Counted from the stretch's first letter, positions 19,327-32,425 are shown. The stretch is DNA of 64,000 bases from Microglena sp. YARC (GCA_022414725.1 CM039462.1:46695885-46759884), one strand, 5' to 3'. The notes: generated from the letters alone by a model not told the origin. Translations and numbers: made by a program.

Positions 19327-19428
19327 AGGAAAGGGGGGTCAGCCCTCATTTTGTTTTTTTGCTAACTTTTTACTCAGACCTTCCAAAATGACATATTGAG
19401 ACCACCCATAAGTAGGCCTTGTAAGGGT

Positions 19429-19735
19429 AGTATATTGGCACCACTTTAGACCTCGTGCTATATGTACCTCGGTATTTACCCCCCCCCCCCCCCAAACCCC
19501 CAAACCCCAGCCCAGCCCAGCCCAGAGTATGAGTGGGTGAATGTGTGGGTATGTGTGGGTGAATTGCTGGCTATGTGTTGATAATATGGGTGGGTGAATG
19601 GGTGGGTAATATGGGTAGTCTATTGGCACCACTTTGAACCTCGTGCAATAAGTATTTACCCTCTCCCACACACACACCCAAACCCCAGCCCAGCCCAGAG
19701 TACGAGTGGGTGAATGGCAGGGTATGGGTTGATAA
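19429..19735. repeat. 187-bp direct duplication
   Basis: TATTGGCACCACTTT(A/G)(G/A)ACCTCGTGC...CCCAGAGTA(T/C)GAGTGGGTGAATG occurs at 19429-19545 and 19614-19720, with a poly-C to CACA change inside. Confidence 0.85.
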
Positions 19736-19952
19736 TAGCCAGCCCTCCCCAGGTTTTTTAGGCATGGTGTGACCTATATTTTTTCTCTCCTCCCGCGGTA
19801 TGGATGAAATTTTCGGGGGATCGCTGCCGTGCTGGCCTGCCTTTCAGTGAAATTTATTTATTTCCACCAACGGAGATGTGCCAGCCTTGACATATATATT
19901 TAGGCCGGATGGTATGCCCAACTACATGTCGCGTGAGGATTGTCGTTTTGAT

Positions 19953-20121
19953 TCATTACATTACATTACATTACATTACATTACATTACATTACATTACA
20001 TTACATTACATTACATTACATTACATTACATTACATTACATTACACTACATTACATTACATTACATTACATTACATTACATTACATTACATTACATTACA
20101 TTACATTACATTACATTACAT
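19953..20121 (-). repeat. (ATTAC)n, expanded LINE tail
   Basis: About 34 TTACA pentamers directly follow the LINE 3' end (read on the minus strand as (TGTAA)n). The other two LINE copies end in only 3-6 of the same pentamers. Confidence 0.95.
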
Positions 20122-21171
20122 GTTAAAGTCTACTTGACACAGCGAGGGTGTATGAGACTCTGTGCTTTAAACAAAAAGAAAAAGCACCCACAAAGCAAAA
20201 AAAACCCATTACATCAGGGGTGTGTCGAGGACAAACAAACCAAGCTCCCAACCACCGTTTTGGTGGCGTAGGTATTAAACCCCCTAGAGCCGGACCCAGA
20301 TCTCAACCACTTACTGTGGCGGAGGTAAGAAGCTAACAAATGAGAAGTCACAAGAAGAAAAGAAAAAAAGGGATAATAAAATTACGGTGCCACTAAGCAG
20401 TCCAGGGCTTCCTGTCTTGCTCTTCTACAAGTAGAAAGATAGTCGGCTAGGTTGCTCCAGAAAGTCTTAGTGCCATTTCCATTCATAAAGGTTCTGAATG
20501 TGGAATCGCAGAATTCCACATTCCATACGGTTTAAGTCGGTATCCTCATGGACATGCCTATAAATATCTGTAAACAGCTTCTGGTAGCGGAGGCGAATAT
20601 CATTATAAAAAGGGCACTCAAACATATGCATTTCAATCCTCAGGTTTTGGAACCCACACATTTGACAGTGTCTCATTGAACGAGGGATGTGTGCTCTATC
20701 CACCACCCTCATTCTTTCTGTGTTCAGCCAATGGGAACCCATTCTAAACTGTGCTATAGAACGAATCTGATCCTGCTTATGTAAGGCAGATGTAAAGGGA
20801 ATCAAGCCATTCTCATCATTGCTGTTGGCTGCGAACCATTTCTGGTATCGGAGGCGTTTAAAGCCAACCCTTCTCTCATCAGGGATGTCTCTGACTGCAT
20901 TGGTGTCACTTGGGTACTTAAACCTCCATGACTCAAAAACTTCAGACATAATACCTTCGACATCGACGGCCTCCAAAATGTTGAGGTTTTCACTGGATCC
21001 TAGCTTGTGGAGAGCACAACGTAAGTCACGAACCCAGCCAGTGTTGGAATCAAAATATTCCTCAAGAGCCATTCTAATGAGATCCTCAGGTTCTTTATCT
21101 ATGGTCTTGTTCCAGAAGCGCAAAGCTTGTTTAAGCCAAGCAAAACACAACGGGGTTCTACCCAGCTTAAA
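20122..21171 (-). mobile_element. LINE retrotransposon copy A, 5'-truncated
   Basis: This element lies on the minus strand and has the same 3' half as copies at 39406-40668 and 46939-48016, including a shared 3' UTR and (TGTAA)n tail. Homology to copy B begins at AGCTGGGTAGAACC (21171), so about 1 kb of the 3' end remains. No endonuclease or RT core is present. The target-site duplication was not resolved. Confidence 0.9.
20467..21171 (-). pseudogene. LINE ORF2 C-terminal region
   Basis: The frame encodes the post-RT region of a LINE polyprotein (LCFAWLKQALRFWNKTI...) ending in a Cys/His cluster of C-x2-C...H-x4-C type (RHCQMCGFQ...HMFECPFY), typical of the LINE C-terminus. A local frame change alters the spacer between the Cys pair and His. 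The frame stays open upstream to 21219 in unrelated DNA. It is not functional without RT and endonuclease. Confidence 0.82.
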
Positions 21172-21825
21172 TTGAGGTAGGAATTCCACCGTATGAGGTG
21201 GGCCACCTTTTACCAACACTAAAATGTCGTTGCTGAGGACTAATTACGACCCGAGCTAAGGTAATTCCAATCTTCCTTACACGTTTTGGAATATAAACAG
21301 TTGGCGTGTAGATAAAACAGTATAATTTGACAGCCTTTGCAGGTAAAATAATTATTGGACCCCCCCCCCCCCCCCCACCCACCCACCCACCCACCCCCAC
21401 ACACACAACCACACTCACACACACAATCTTGATGATGTAAATCTACGAGTGACTCGTGTTGTATACTGGTAATCAATTATTGAGATGTTTGCAACCTAAT
21501 TCTAAATTACGGGGGCTGCTGTAATGGTAGCGAGGCCGATGACTCCTACAACCCTTGTTTGAATTGCGGGAACTCGTGTTGTGGAACCTGTTATAGTATG
21601 GAGTGGCCAAGTGCACTCTCGGTCTAAGTCCTCATGGGACTTCGTACCGTTAGTCCGGCAGTAGCGAAGCCGCCTGCCGCTATGTGCACTACAGTTTCAG
21701 TGCTAGATGTACTGCTACTGCCGTCTCTCTTCTAGTCCGCAAGATCCTCTTGCGCTTATATTTATACCTCTGCAACAAGTATTGACTTTTCGAGTATTGC
21801 AGTCCCTGCATTCACTATACAATAA
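21172..21825. other. non-genic stretch with poly-C
   Basis: Poly-C plus CCCACCCA and CACA runs lie at 21361-21423. A degenerate precursor of the following minisatellite (GACTCCTACAACCCTTGTTTGAATTGCGGGAACTCGTG) lies at about 21540-21578. Confidence 0.6.
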
Positions 21826-22313
21826 TAAATGCTGCTGACTCTTGCGACCCATGTCTAAAACACGGCAACTCGTGTTTCGCATTCAATGACGGAGACTCCT
21901 ACAACCTATATTTAAAACACGAGAACTCGAGTTATCTAATCAATGACGGAGATTCCTGCAACATATGTTATGGGGACTGGTGTAATGGAAGCGATGCCGG
22001 TGACTCCTGCAACATATGTTTCACTTATGGGGACTGGTGAAATAGAAGCGATGCCGGTGACTCCTGCAACCCTTGTTTAAATTACGGGAACTCATGTAAT
22101 GGAATAAATGTTGCTGACTCCTGCAACCTATGTCCTAAATACGGTAACTGACGTTACTGAATCAATGCTGCTGACTCGTGTTAACAATGTCTACATTTCG
22201 GGGACTCATATCATGCATTCAATGCGGGTGAATCCTGCAACCTATGTCTAAAGTACGGGCACTGGTATTATGGAATCAGTGCCGCGGACTCTTGCTAACC
22301 ATGTTTAAATCAC
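21825..22313. repeat. 57-bp minisatellite, about nine units
   Basis: Units carry (A/G)ATGC(C/T)G(G/C)TGACTCCTGCAACC(T)ATGT, then (T)AAA(T)TACGGG(A/G)ACT(C/G)(G/A)TGT, about 57 bp each. Divergence among units is 15-30 percent by eye, so the array is old. Confidence 0.88.
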
Positions 22314-22439
22314 GGGATGGTCAAATGCGTGAAGCACACTTCCTTACTGTCACATGTTTTTTCAACTAGCTCTGGGCTGATTTCCCAGCCCACTGGTTCT
22401 GATTTGATTTGAATTGTCGCATGGTTTTATAGCAAGCCC

Positions 22440-22930
22440 TGGGCAGACTATAGGACCCAAGTAACACACGCTTTGGACATTTAAGCATTGCTAATCAATG
22501 CATGGAAGCTCAGGGGCAATCCAAGCAAGCACTTCTCAGTGCTAATATAAGTAAGGAAGTGCTAATCCAAGCAAGCAACCGTGACTGGTTCAAGACATGC
22601 CACACTCAGTTCAAGCAAGCACTTCTCATTACTACCGGTAATCGAAGCAAACATATCAGATCTTCTTGGTGCTAATCTAAGGAAAGATACGCTTAGTGTA
22701 TAAATCAAGGGAAAGCGCACCTTATGGTAATCACGAGCTGCAGTAACAGAGGTAATCAAAACTAACACAATCCGGGCCTCCCAAAAGAAGCACTCTCAGT
22801 GCTAAACAAGTCTAGGCAACCCAGTGAAAATCAAAGACAACACACTCAGCGCTAATAAAAGAGATCACACGCAATGCCTATTAGGCTCACACACTGAGTC
22901 CATGCTAAACAACTCCAGCACACTATGTGC
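22440..22930. repeat. dispersed AGCACTTCTCAGTGCTAATC motifs
   Basis: Several spaced copies of an AGCACT-N4-AGTGCT inverted motif followed by AATC(C/A)AAGCAAGC occur. Spacing is irregular. No coding content was seen. Confidence 0.55.
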
Positions 22931-23140
22931 AAATCAATTCCAGGAGCCACCCTAGTAGCACATACAAGAATAGTTTCTGGACTTGGGAAGTGCCACGTGC
23001 CCCACACCAGGCTGCACCAGGAGGCTATACACAGGGCTCCTATATACCCTTGGCTGCACTAGGCCCACACATTGTAAGTTGCACTAGTCTGTATAATTCA
23101 TACATATACGCCCATCTCGCCAACCCAACAAAGGACATGC

Positions 23141-23455
23141 CTAATTAGGCATGAGTTGGTCTTGGAATGTATTGCAGCCGAGCTCCTGTGGAGGAGCGCT
23201 CTTTGCCAAGCTAAGGTGATGCGCTAGAGCAGCTTGTACTTCTCCGCCAGTGAGGGCCTTCCGTGTTGCGCGAAGAAATGCTGAAAGAGGGTCATCGACA
23301 TTGCAACACAACATCCTGAGGTCTCCTATTGCCTGAAGGGCTAAATTGCCCCCCCCCCAGGCAGTGCCTGCAGGGCAGCCTCTATCTGGGTTGCCACGAA
23401 TACTGGACAGTGTGTGGGGGAACCGTGTCTCCCGATAGCAAACGCACCTCCTCAA
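23141..23455 (-). CDS. short hypothetical ORF or exon
   Basis: A 104-codon frame whose C-terminal 60 residues (…LSAFLRATRKALTGGEVQAA…) look like ordinary globular protein, unlike the neighbouring repeats. No family is recognised and no splice partners were found. The N-terminal third crosses a poly-C run, so the real start is doubtful. Confidence 0.25.
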   Translation of the reverse strand: MRRCVCYRETRFPHTLSSIRGNPDRGCPAGTAWGGGNLALQAIGDLRMLCCNVDDPLSAFLRATRKALTGGEVQAALAHHLSLAKSAPPQELGCNTFQDQLMPN

Positions 23456-23705
23456 AACACTGGCTTACCTCTGCCGATCGGCCAAAGCATATGGTAATAC
23501 GCCAACCACGAAACAATTTGTTCCTCTATCTCTGAAGTCTACTTCATGCGTTAACAGAAAAAACCAGGGCAGGGGGACACCAAACAACATGCTCTTATTT
23601 TAATCTTCAATGATAGGGGTTGCTAGATCAGGGTGGTTCCTAAACGTTGCCACAATCAAAACTTACCACAAAGAGATAGGATACGGCGACCTTTTGGAAG
23701 CTTGC

Positions 23706-24500
23706 TGTGTGTGTGTGTGTGTGTTGTGGTGTTGTCTGAGTGCATGTGTGTGTGTATAGCCTGTGTGTGTGTGCGTGTTTGTGTGGGTTTTGCATGTGTG
23801 CGTGTGTGTGTGCGTGTATGTGTCCTTGTGTGTGTGGTGAGTGTGGCGTTTGTGTGTGGTGTGTGTCTGTGTGTGCGTCTGTGCGTGTGGTATGTGTGTG
23901 TGCAAGTGTGCGTGCGCGTGTGTATAGTGTGAGCGATCCGTGGTTGGTTTTGTTGTGTGTGGCGTGTTGCATGTGCGTGTATGTATGATGTTGTGCGCTT
24001 GTGTTTGTGGTGCGTGTGTGTACACGTGTGTGTGTGTGATTCTGTGTGCGTGTGTCTGTGCGGGTGTTTTATAGTGGTGTGTGTACGTGTGTGTATGAGT
24101 GCATGTGTATGTGTGTGCGTGTGTGTGTCTGTGTTTATGTGTGCGTGGGTGTGCGTGTATGTGTGTGTGTACTTGTGTGTGCCTGTGTGTGCGTGTGCGT
24201 GTGTGTATGTGTGTGTCTGCGTGCATGTGTGTGTGCATGTGCGAATGTTGTGGTGTGTTTGTGCGTATGTGTGTTTGCTTGTTGGGTGTACGTGTGTGTG
24301 TGCCTGTGGTGTGTATGTGTGTGGGGTCTGTACTGAGTGCATGTTTGCGTTTGTTGTGTGTGATTGGTGTGTGCTTGTGTTTGTGTGTGTCGCGTGTGCG
24401 TGTGCATGCACAATGTTTGTGTGTGCGTGTGTGTATGTGTGTGTGTGCGTGTGTGTTCATGTTGCGTGGTGTGTGGGTCTGTGCTGTGTGTGTGTGCGTA
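23706..24500. repeat. (TG)n compound microsatellite, about 800 bp
   Basis: GTGTGTGCGTGTATG-type sequence throughout. The long Cys/Val and Thr/His open frames on both strands are artefacts. Confidence 0.96.
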
Positions 24501-25924
24501 AGATGGAGAGCACTCTTCTCCTGCTGTGCCACTCCTCCAGCGCTAGCAGAGGAGCGCCGCCATGGTCGGAATAGGGAGGGGGAGGAGGTAGGGACTTTCG
24601 GCTTGGATCATCGTACACGAGAGCGCTTCAGCTGTCCAAGCATGCTCGGTTTCACACGCTTCAGTCTGCCTATAAAAACGGTCGAGAAACCTGGTGGCTT
24701 TCGGCACCCTTTCGCCTTGTGAACTTGTGTCATTGAATGAGTTTGAAAGTGTTTGATAGCCCCTGGTTTAGCATGCGATCATGGAGTCACTGGGTGAGGG
24801 ACGGTGCGATGATTCAAAGCACGGGTCGGAGGAGAGAATGAATTGTGCGCAATTGCGCAAGAAATTTAGCAAGAAAGGAGAAAAGGGGCCGTTTATCGCA
24901 TGCATTTGGGCAGGATAATTTTTCAATGTTCCTAGGTTGCGAGTATCTCCCTCCCCACTTCTGGAAGGCCGGTTCTGGAGCTAGCGGGCATAGGATTTCT
25001 CAGATTCGCTGCTGTCCGCTTGCTGCCGGTCTCATTGGTTTCAGACGTTGCCGGCGTCATCTCTAAACCCCCTGTCACACTTGTCCCTCTTCCATACAGG
25101 AAGCACTTCATCCATACGGCGCTTTCTGATGACAGGGGGGATTTGCCCGGATTCACCCTGGGCGGCGCCCTGGGGATTCACCCCGCGAGTGGCTACCCTA
25201 AGTTGTCAGAGTCTCTAGTCAGGAGATGCTTCCCCTGCCCCCGCCCCCTGCCCCCCCTTTAACCCCTGATCATGTGTATAGGCGCCCGCGCCCCGGTGTA
25301 TAGCGAAGGTGGCCGTCTCTGACCTACGCGTAGGCCAAATATTAATAAACGCGAGTCGTAACTCGAGTCATAAATCGCAACCGATATAACATAATCTGAT
25401 ATGCCATGTAATGTGCTGAGAATAGCGTGCTCCTTTTCCCAACGCTACAGTAACGTACGACATCCACCAAGCACTCCCTATAACGAAAGACAAAACATCG
25501 CCTGATGCTTTTGATTACCCTAGGCAGGAGCCAAGCAAGCGTGTTAGGCCCCTAGTTCGTCAATGGTATGCACTCCTCAGTTGATCTACACTCTGCCACC
25601 TTCCTGACGTCGTGTTGAAGAATTGAAACTTGGTCACGCCTGCCACGGCGCGTGAGATTGAAGGACCCTTCCGTTCGCCGTCTGTACTGGGGAATGTTCA
25701 GTGTTTTTTGGCTTTTTGAGACCGTACTGTCACACACACCAAACATACTGCGTCACAGAGCTCGAACTTTCGCGCGAATCCTCGGAAAGCGGTGCAGTTG
25801 TGGGTCAAAAACCCGTAGCTTGTGGTCGGGCTGGGCTGCATTTATTTTGCATGTTAGGGCAGCGTGGTCTATTGGCTCCGAGCAATATGATGTTGTTCCT
25901 GGGAAGCATGGTGTATTGGCACTC
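24501..25924. other. no feature recognised up to the scaffold gap
   Basis: Ordinary-complexity DNA. A CTATAAAAAC box lies at 24671, but no coding frame with recognisable content follows it. Frames running into the N block are not real ORFs. Confidence 0.5.
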
Positions 25925-26924
25925 NNNNNNNNNNNNNNNNNNNNNNNNNNNNNNNNNNNNNNNNNNNNNNNNNNNNNNNNNNNNNNNNNNNNNNNNNNNN
26001 NNNNNNNNNNNNNNNNNNNNNNNNNNNNNNNNNNNNNNNNNNNNNNNNNNNNNNNNNNNNNNNNNNNNNNNNNNNNNNNNNNNNNNNNNNNNNNNNNNNN
26101 NNNNNNNNNNNNNNNNNNNNNNNNNNNNNNNNNNNNNNNNNNNNNNNNNNNNNNNNNNNNNNNNNNNNNNNNNNNNNNNNNNNNNNNNNNNNNNNNNNNN
26201 NNNNNNNNNNNNNNNNNNNNNNNNNNNNNNNNNNNNNNNNNNNNNNNNNNNNNNNNNNNNNNNNNNNNNNNNNNNNNNNNNNNNNNNNNNNNNNNNNNNN
26301 NNNNNNNNNNNNNNNNNNNNNNNNNNNNNNNNNNNNNNNNNNNNNNNNNNNNNNNNNNNNNNNNNNNNNNNNNNNNNNNNNNNNNNNNNNNNNNNNNNNN
26401 NNNNNNNNNNNNNNNNNNNNNNNNNNNNNNNNNNNNNNNNNNNNNNNNNNNNNNNNNNNNNNNNNNNNNNNNNNNNNNNNNNNNNNNNNNNNNNNNNNNN
26501 NNNNNNNNNNNNNNNNNNNNNNNNNNNNNNNNNNNNNNNNNNNNNNNNNNNNNNNNNNNNNNNNNNNNNNNNNNNNNNNNNNNNNNNNNNNNNNNNNNNN
26601 NNNNNNNNNNNNNNNNNNNNNNNNNNNNNNNNNNNNNNNNNNNNNNNNNNNNNNNNNNNNNNNNNNNNNNNNNNNNNNNNNNNNNNNNNNNNNNNNNNNN
26701 NNNNNNNNNNNNNNNNNNNNNNNNNNNNNNNNNNNNNNNNNNNNNNNNNNNNNNNNNNNNNNNNNNNNNNNNNNNNNNNNNNNNNNNNNNNNNNNNNNNN
26801 NNNNNNNNNNNNNNNNNNNNNNNNNNNNNNNNNNNNNNNNNNNNNNNNNNNNNNNNNNNNNNNNNNNNNNNNNNNNNNNNNNNNNNNNNNNNNNNNNNNN
26901 NNNNNNNNNNNNNNNNNNNNNNNN
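25925..26924. other. scaffold gap, exactly 1000 N
   Basis: All bases are n. The round length marks a placeholder, so the true gap size is unknown. The satellite array starts directly at its right edge and probably continues inside it. Confidence 0.99.
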
Positions 26925-26969
26925 GTGCTGCCAACTCAAGCCTCGCTCGGTGTAAAATGGTGTCAGTAT

Positions 26970-27128
26970 CTATAACGGGTGCACAACCAACTAGCTAAAG
27001 GAGTTGAATGCTCCCCGACAGTTTGAAACGTCGTGACCCTCCGCTGACTAGACTGTTACTACTTGTCTTGTACCGGGATTCGACAACGTGTAAAGTTGTG
27101 CGTGTGAGGCACATCCGTTGTAACCGAT
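26970..27128 (-). pseudogene. degenerate tRNA-Thr / tRNA-Val pair, unit 1
   Basis: The same region as the intact pairs, but with indels in both tRNAs (broken T arm and acceptor stem in the Val copy, altered D arm in the Thr copy). The Val anticodon-loop context still reads CAC. It may be decayed or poorly assembled beside the gap. Confidence 0.6.
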
Positions 27129-29770
27129 ATTCACTCACCTGAGATCATTTTGGTCTGACACACAAAAAATGGGGGTCCATTCATCCTCTGGATGGCCAGT
27201 ATTACCATTATTGTTTATCCTTTGATTTTTCTCCCGGACTATATGTTTGTTCTGCCTGGGCTGCTTCCTGTCAGTCTGGTTGTAATCATATCCTTCCCTG
27301 TGTTTAGCCGTGGCGGCTGTCATGGGGTCGATGTTTTGTTGGTGGTTCGGCAAGGGTGTCGTGAGGCTGAATTCTATTGGCTGCCTTTCTAATCAGGCAC
27401 TTTCCCATTTTAGGCCCACGTCAATCGCATCTTCGTCTATGAGGTGTGGGGACTAAAATAATCCATCATTTGAGGTGGAGAGGGCTGGAGAGGCCCGCCC
27501 CACTCTGTTGCCCGTGCTGGAGCCCTTGCCGTGGCTGATTTTGGGGACCCGTCGTCGCTGGATTTCGTGCAGGATATGCCATAAGTGATTGTGGCATAAC
27601 AATTAAATAATCGTGGCACCCGATTGCCCAGGTGTAGGTTGGGAAAGGTGGGAAACATAAAAATCGGGCAGCCGACTGCCCAGGTGTCGCTTTTTTACAA
27701 GGTGGAAACATTAAATATATCGGGCGTCCTTTTTGGCTTCCCCGATGCCAGTATCGGGGCAGGACATTAGAAAAGAAAGCTTTCGGGTAGTTGACGAGGG
27801 GGTGGCTGAGGGAGGGAAGGCTTGGGCTGGATGATATCCAGCATCAAGGAAAGCCTTTTTTCTCAGGGTCGGCATAGCTCTGACGGAGTCCGACTTCGAC
27901 CAGACGAGCGCGGGGAGAGGAGGGGTAACGGGGAGGAGAGGGGAGTAGGGGGGGGGAGGGAAGGCAGCAAGGCGCTGGAGGGGGAAGGGTGGGGACCTGA
28001 GAGGGGGAGAAGGTGGGGGATGGGGTCAGTAAATTATAGAAGCCATTGACTCAAGCACGACAGACAATCCGACAGGCCCAGAGATGGAGGAGTTTGCTTG
28101 GGCGTCCCGACAGCTAAAAGAGACGCCATCGAGCCAGCAAAACAAGCAAGCTAGACAATTCTCGAGACCAAGATCATCAGTGCACTCGGCTCACAAATTC
28201 GGTCAAGGCCTGGTGGCTGGTGGAGTTAGATGCCCAAACGACGACAGCTAGGTGCAAACAAAGCAAGCGAGCAGGCAAGCTAGACAATTACGAGACAATC
28301 ATCAGTGCACTCTGTCGCACAGAATCCGGTCGAAGCCCGGGCTGGTTGATGCTCAAACGACGACAACTAAATTGAAAAGCAAAACAAGCAAGCAAGCTAG
28401 ACAATTCACGAGACAAATCATAATTTCGTGCACAAAATCCGGTGTAAGCCAAAATCTTAATGCGGATAGCATACCTGCGCTCCGCAGTATCATCATGCAA
28501 CATCATCATCAATAACGACAACTGGGGAGCATCGCCGAGCAAACGCACCTGTTGCCGTCTTGGGGGCAAGGGGGCCGACCACGACCGGAGCTATACAAGC
28601 CTGAGCCTCCCGAAAAAATAGTTCCCCAGTTGCCTGGGGGTAGGACGTTGGACCTCGCTTTATGGTTGTCAAGATTTCGTCATTATACGACCACAAGGAC
28701 AGTAACCGCGGGTCGCGCTGTTATTTTGTTTGTATTTGTCGTGTGTGCTTGTCGCTGTGGACGCGCGTGGTCGTCGCGTTCTATGGCAGCGTGGCTATCC
28801 CCAGTGCCACCTCATCAACTTGCTGTGAAAGCGCGCGATGCCCTCGAACTGTTCAAGCATTAAAAATCGTGGCACCCGATGCCCAGGTGTAGCATGTGGG
28901 AAGTTGGAAAACATTAAAAATCGTGGCACTCGATGCCCAGGTGTAGCTTGGGGAGTGGAAACATTACTTATCGTGGCGTCCAATGCCCAGGTGTAGCATC
29001 TGGAACCTGGAAACATTAACACACCTGGGGGCGCGATGGACCAAAACGGAATAAACATTATATATCGCCGCCACAGTGCGCGATATATCGGTTGGTTATG
29101 CATTTCGCTTGAAAACGAGGATTCGTTGCCCATTGGGGCGCCCCCGCCCGAATGGGCGAAGACGCTGTGGACTCTTCTCATCCCTTCAGTAGCCATGGAG
29201 CCGAGGACCCAGGTCAACATGGGGTCCCCCCCCACACACAACACACTTTATCGCCTCAGGATCAGGTACTTCAGGAGGACCCCAGCTCGCTGCCTGAGAC
29301 GCTACCGATTGTATAGCCTGCATCATGCGACGCAACGGACCCATCCTTCTGGTCAACGACGCCTGCCCCACGTTGCGTCCTGCGACCCAACCGACCCGCA
29401 ACCGGCCCATAACCGACCCCAGTGCCTGCGGTCCTGCGACAGCCAAACCCACAAACACACAAACCTGAAACCCTAAAACCCAAACGGGGCATGAAGTTTA
29501 GAAAAGCCCGGAAGCTAAAAACCTAACCCCCAAAACCTAAACCCTAAACGGGGCATGGAGTTGGGAAGCCTTTTTGTTCGCTTGCATTGGGGAAGATAAC
29601 CGTTCAGCTCCCGCGCTTGAGCTCGGCCTGTATATTGCATGGAGGACAGTTCTCTGGCTCTTTCAATGCGGCAGGTAGGAAATCTGTCACCTAGCATCCC
29701 CCACACCAGTCAGTCAAAGTTGGTGCTCATGTGCTGCCAACCAAGCCTGCGCTCGGGTAAAATGGGTCAT

Positions 29771-29852
29771 ACTAACGGGTGCTCTAGCCAACTGAGCTAA
29801 TGGAGTTTGAATGCTCCCTCCGACAGTTGAACTCGGACCTCCCGTTGACTAG
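29771..29852 (-). pseudogene. permuted tRNA-Thr copy 2, damaged
   Basis: It has the same permuted order as copies 4-6, but the acceptor 5' strand is ACTCCAT, one T of the anticodon loop is missing and the T stem has a mismatch. Confidence 0.6.
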
Positions 29853-29864
29853 TACTGTTACTCT

Positions 29865-29935
29865 GTCTGTACCGGATCGAACCGGTCACCTTGTGCGTGT
29901 GAGGCACACGTGATAACCAACTACACCAACGAGAC
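29865..29935 (-). tRNA. tRNA-Val (CAC) copy 2, two deletions
   Basis: Cloverleaf as in copies 3-6: loop CTCACAC gives anticodon CAC. One C is missing from the T stem and one A from the acceptor 3' strand, leaving 71 nt. It is probably impaired, or carries assembly indels. Confidence 0.65.
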
Positions 29936-32425
29936 ATTTGGTGACAACAAAAAATGGGCGGTCACATCCTCGATGCAGATTACCATGTAACCTTTGATCT
30001 CCCGATATATGTTGTTTGCCTGGCTGCCCTGTCAGCTGAGTATGTAACAATATCCTTCCTTGTTAGCCGTGGCTCATGGTCGACGGCAAGTGCGGAGCTG
30101 AACTATGCTGCCTCTAATCAGGCACTCCCAGGCCCACGTCAACGCACTCTCTATAGGTGTGGGGGACTAAATAATCATCATGAGGTGGATGGCTGGAGGC
30201 CCGCCCCCACCTGTGCCCGGGCTGGAGCCCTTGCCGTGGCTGATTTGGGGGACCCGCGTCGCTGGATTCGTTGCAGGGATATGCATAAGGATTTGGGCAT
30301 AAACATTAAAAAATCGTGGCACCGATGCCCAGTGTGTAGAGTTTGGGAAGGTGGAAACATAAAAAATCGTGGCAGCGATGCCCAGGTGTAGCTTTTTACA
30401 AGGTGGGAAACATTATATATCGGCGTCCTTTTTGGCTTCCCCGATGCCAGTATCGGGCAGGCACATAAAAAGAAGTTTCGGGTAGGTTTAAGAGGGGGTG
30501 GCTGAGGGGAGGGAAGGCTTGGTGGCTGGGATGATATCAGCATCAAGAAAGCCTTCTCAGGGTCGGCATAGCTCTGACGGAGTCCGACTTCGACCAGACG
30601 AGGCGGGGGAGAGGAGGTAACGGGAGGAGAGGGGGAGTAGGGGGGGGGAGGAGCAGCTGGAGGGGGAAGGGTGGGGACCTGAGAGGGGGAGAGGTGGGGT
30701 GGTCAGTAAATTATAGAAGCATTGACTCAAGCACGACAGGACAATCCCGACAGGCCCAGAGATGGAGTTTGCTTGGGCGTCGACAGCTAAAGAGACAGCC
30801 ATCGAGCCAGCAAAACAAGCAAGCTAGACAATTCTCGAGACAAGATCATCAGTGCACTCTGGCTCACATAATCGGGTCAAGGCCTGGGCTGGTGGATGCC
30901 CAAACGACGACAGCTAGGTTGCAAACAAAGCAAGCGAGCAAGCAAGCTAGACAATTCACGAGACAAGATCATCAGTGCACTCTGTCGCACAGAATCCGGT
31001 CGAAGCCCGGTGGTTGATGCTCAAACGACGACAGCTAAATTGAAAGCAAAACAAGCAAGCAAGCTAGACAATTCACGAGACAAGATCATAATTTCATGCA
31101 CAAAATCCGGTTAAGGCCAAAAATCTTAATGCGGATAGCATACCTGCGTGCTCCGCAGTATCATCGGCGTGCCATCATCAATCAATAACGACAACTGGGG
31201 GAGCATCGCCGAGCAAAGCGCACCTGTTGCCGTCTTGGGGGGTGCCGACCACGGACCGGAGCTATGACAAGCCTTGAGCCTCCGAAAATAGTTCCCCAGT
31301 TGCCTGGGGTAGGACGTTGGACCTCGATTTTATGGTTCGTCAAGATTCGTCAATTTATACGACCACAAGGACAGTAACCGCGGGGTCGCGCTGTTATTTT
31401 GTTTTGAATTTGTCGGTGTGTGCTTGTCGGTGTGTGGACGGCGCTGTGGTCGTCGCGTGCTAGTGGCAACGTGGCTATCGCCCAGGTGCCACCTCATCAA
31501 CTTGCTGGCGAAAGCGCGCCGATGCCCTCGAACTGTTCAAGCATTAAAAAATCGTGGCACCCGATGCCCAGGTGTAGCATGTGGGAAGTTGGAAACATTA
31601 AAAATCGTGGGCACTCGATGCCAGGTGTAGCTTTGGGGGAGGTGGAAAACATTACTTATCGTGGCGTCCAATGCCCAGGTGTAGCATCTGGGAACCTGGA
31701 AACATTAACACACCTGGGGCGCGATGGACCAAAACGGGAATGTATCGCGATATATCGTGGTTATGCATTTCGCTGATTCGTTGCCATTGGGGCGCCCCGC
31801 CCGAATGGGAAGACGCTGTGGACTCTTCTCATCCCTTCAGTAGCCATGGAGCGAGGACCCAGGGTCAACATGGGGTCTCCCCCCCCCCACACACACACAC
31901 TTTATCGCCTCAGGATCAGGGTACTTCAGGAGGACCCCCAGCTCTGCTGCCTGAGACGCTACCGATTGTATAGCCTGCATCATGCGACGCAACGGACCCT
32001 TCCTTCTGGTCAACGGACCTCCCCACGTTGCGTCCTGCGACCCAACCGACCCGCAACCGGCCCATAACCGACCCCAGTGCCTGCGTCCTGCGACACAGCC
32101 AACCCACAAACACACAAACCTGAAACCCTAAAACCCAAACGGGCATGAAGTTTAGAAAAGCCCCGGAAGCTAAAAACCTAACCCCCAAAACCTAAACCCT
32201 AAACGGGCATGGAGTTGGGGAAGCCTTTTTGTTCGCTTGCATTGGGAAGATAACCGTTCAGCTCCCGCGCTTGAGCTCGGCCTGTATATTGCATGGAGGA
32301 CAGTTCTCTGGCTCTTTCAATGCGGCAGGTAGGAAATCTGTCACCTAGCATCCCCCGACACCAGTCAGTCAAAGTTGGTGCTCATGTGCTGCCAACCAAG
32401 CCTGCGCTCGGGTAAATGGGTCATA

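Noticed and set aside
23640..24722. Long His/Thr-rich and Cys/Val-rich open frames on both strands
   Set aside because: They are translations of (CA)n/(TG)n and have no start, codon or domain support. The same applies at 15000-16000 and 18590-18990.
25652..26998. ORFs of 350-450 codons across the gap
   Set aside because: They are open only because the N block has no stops.
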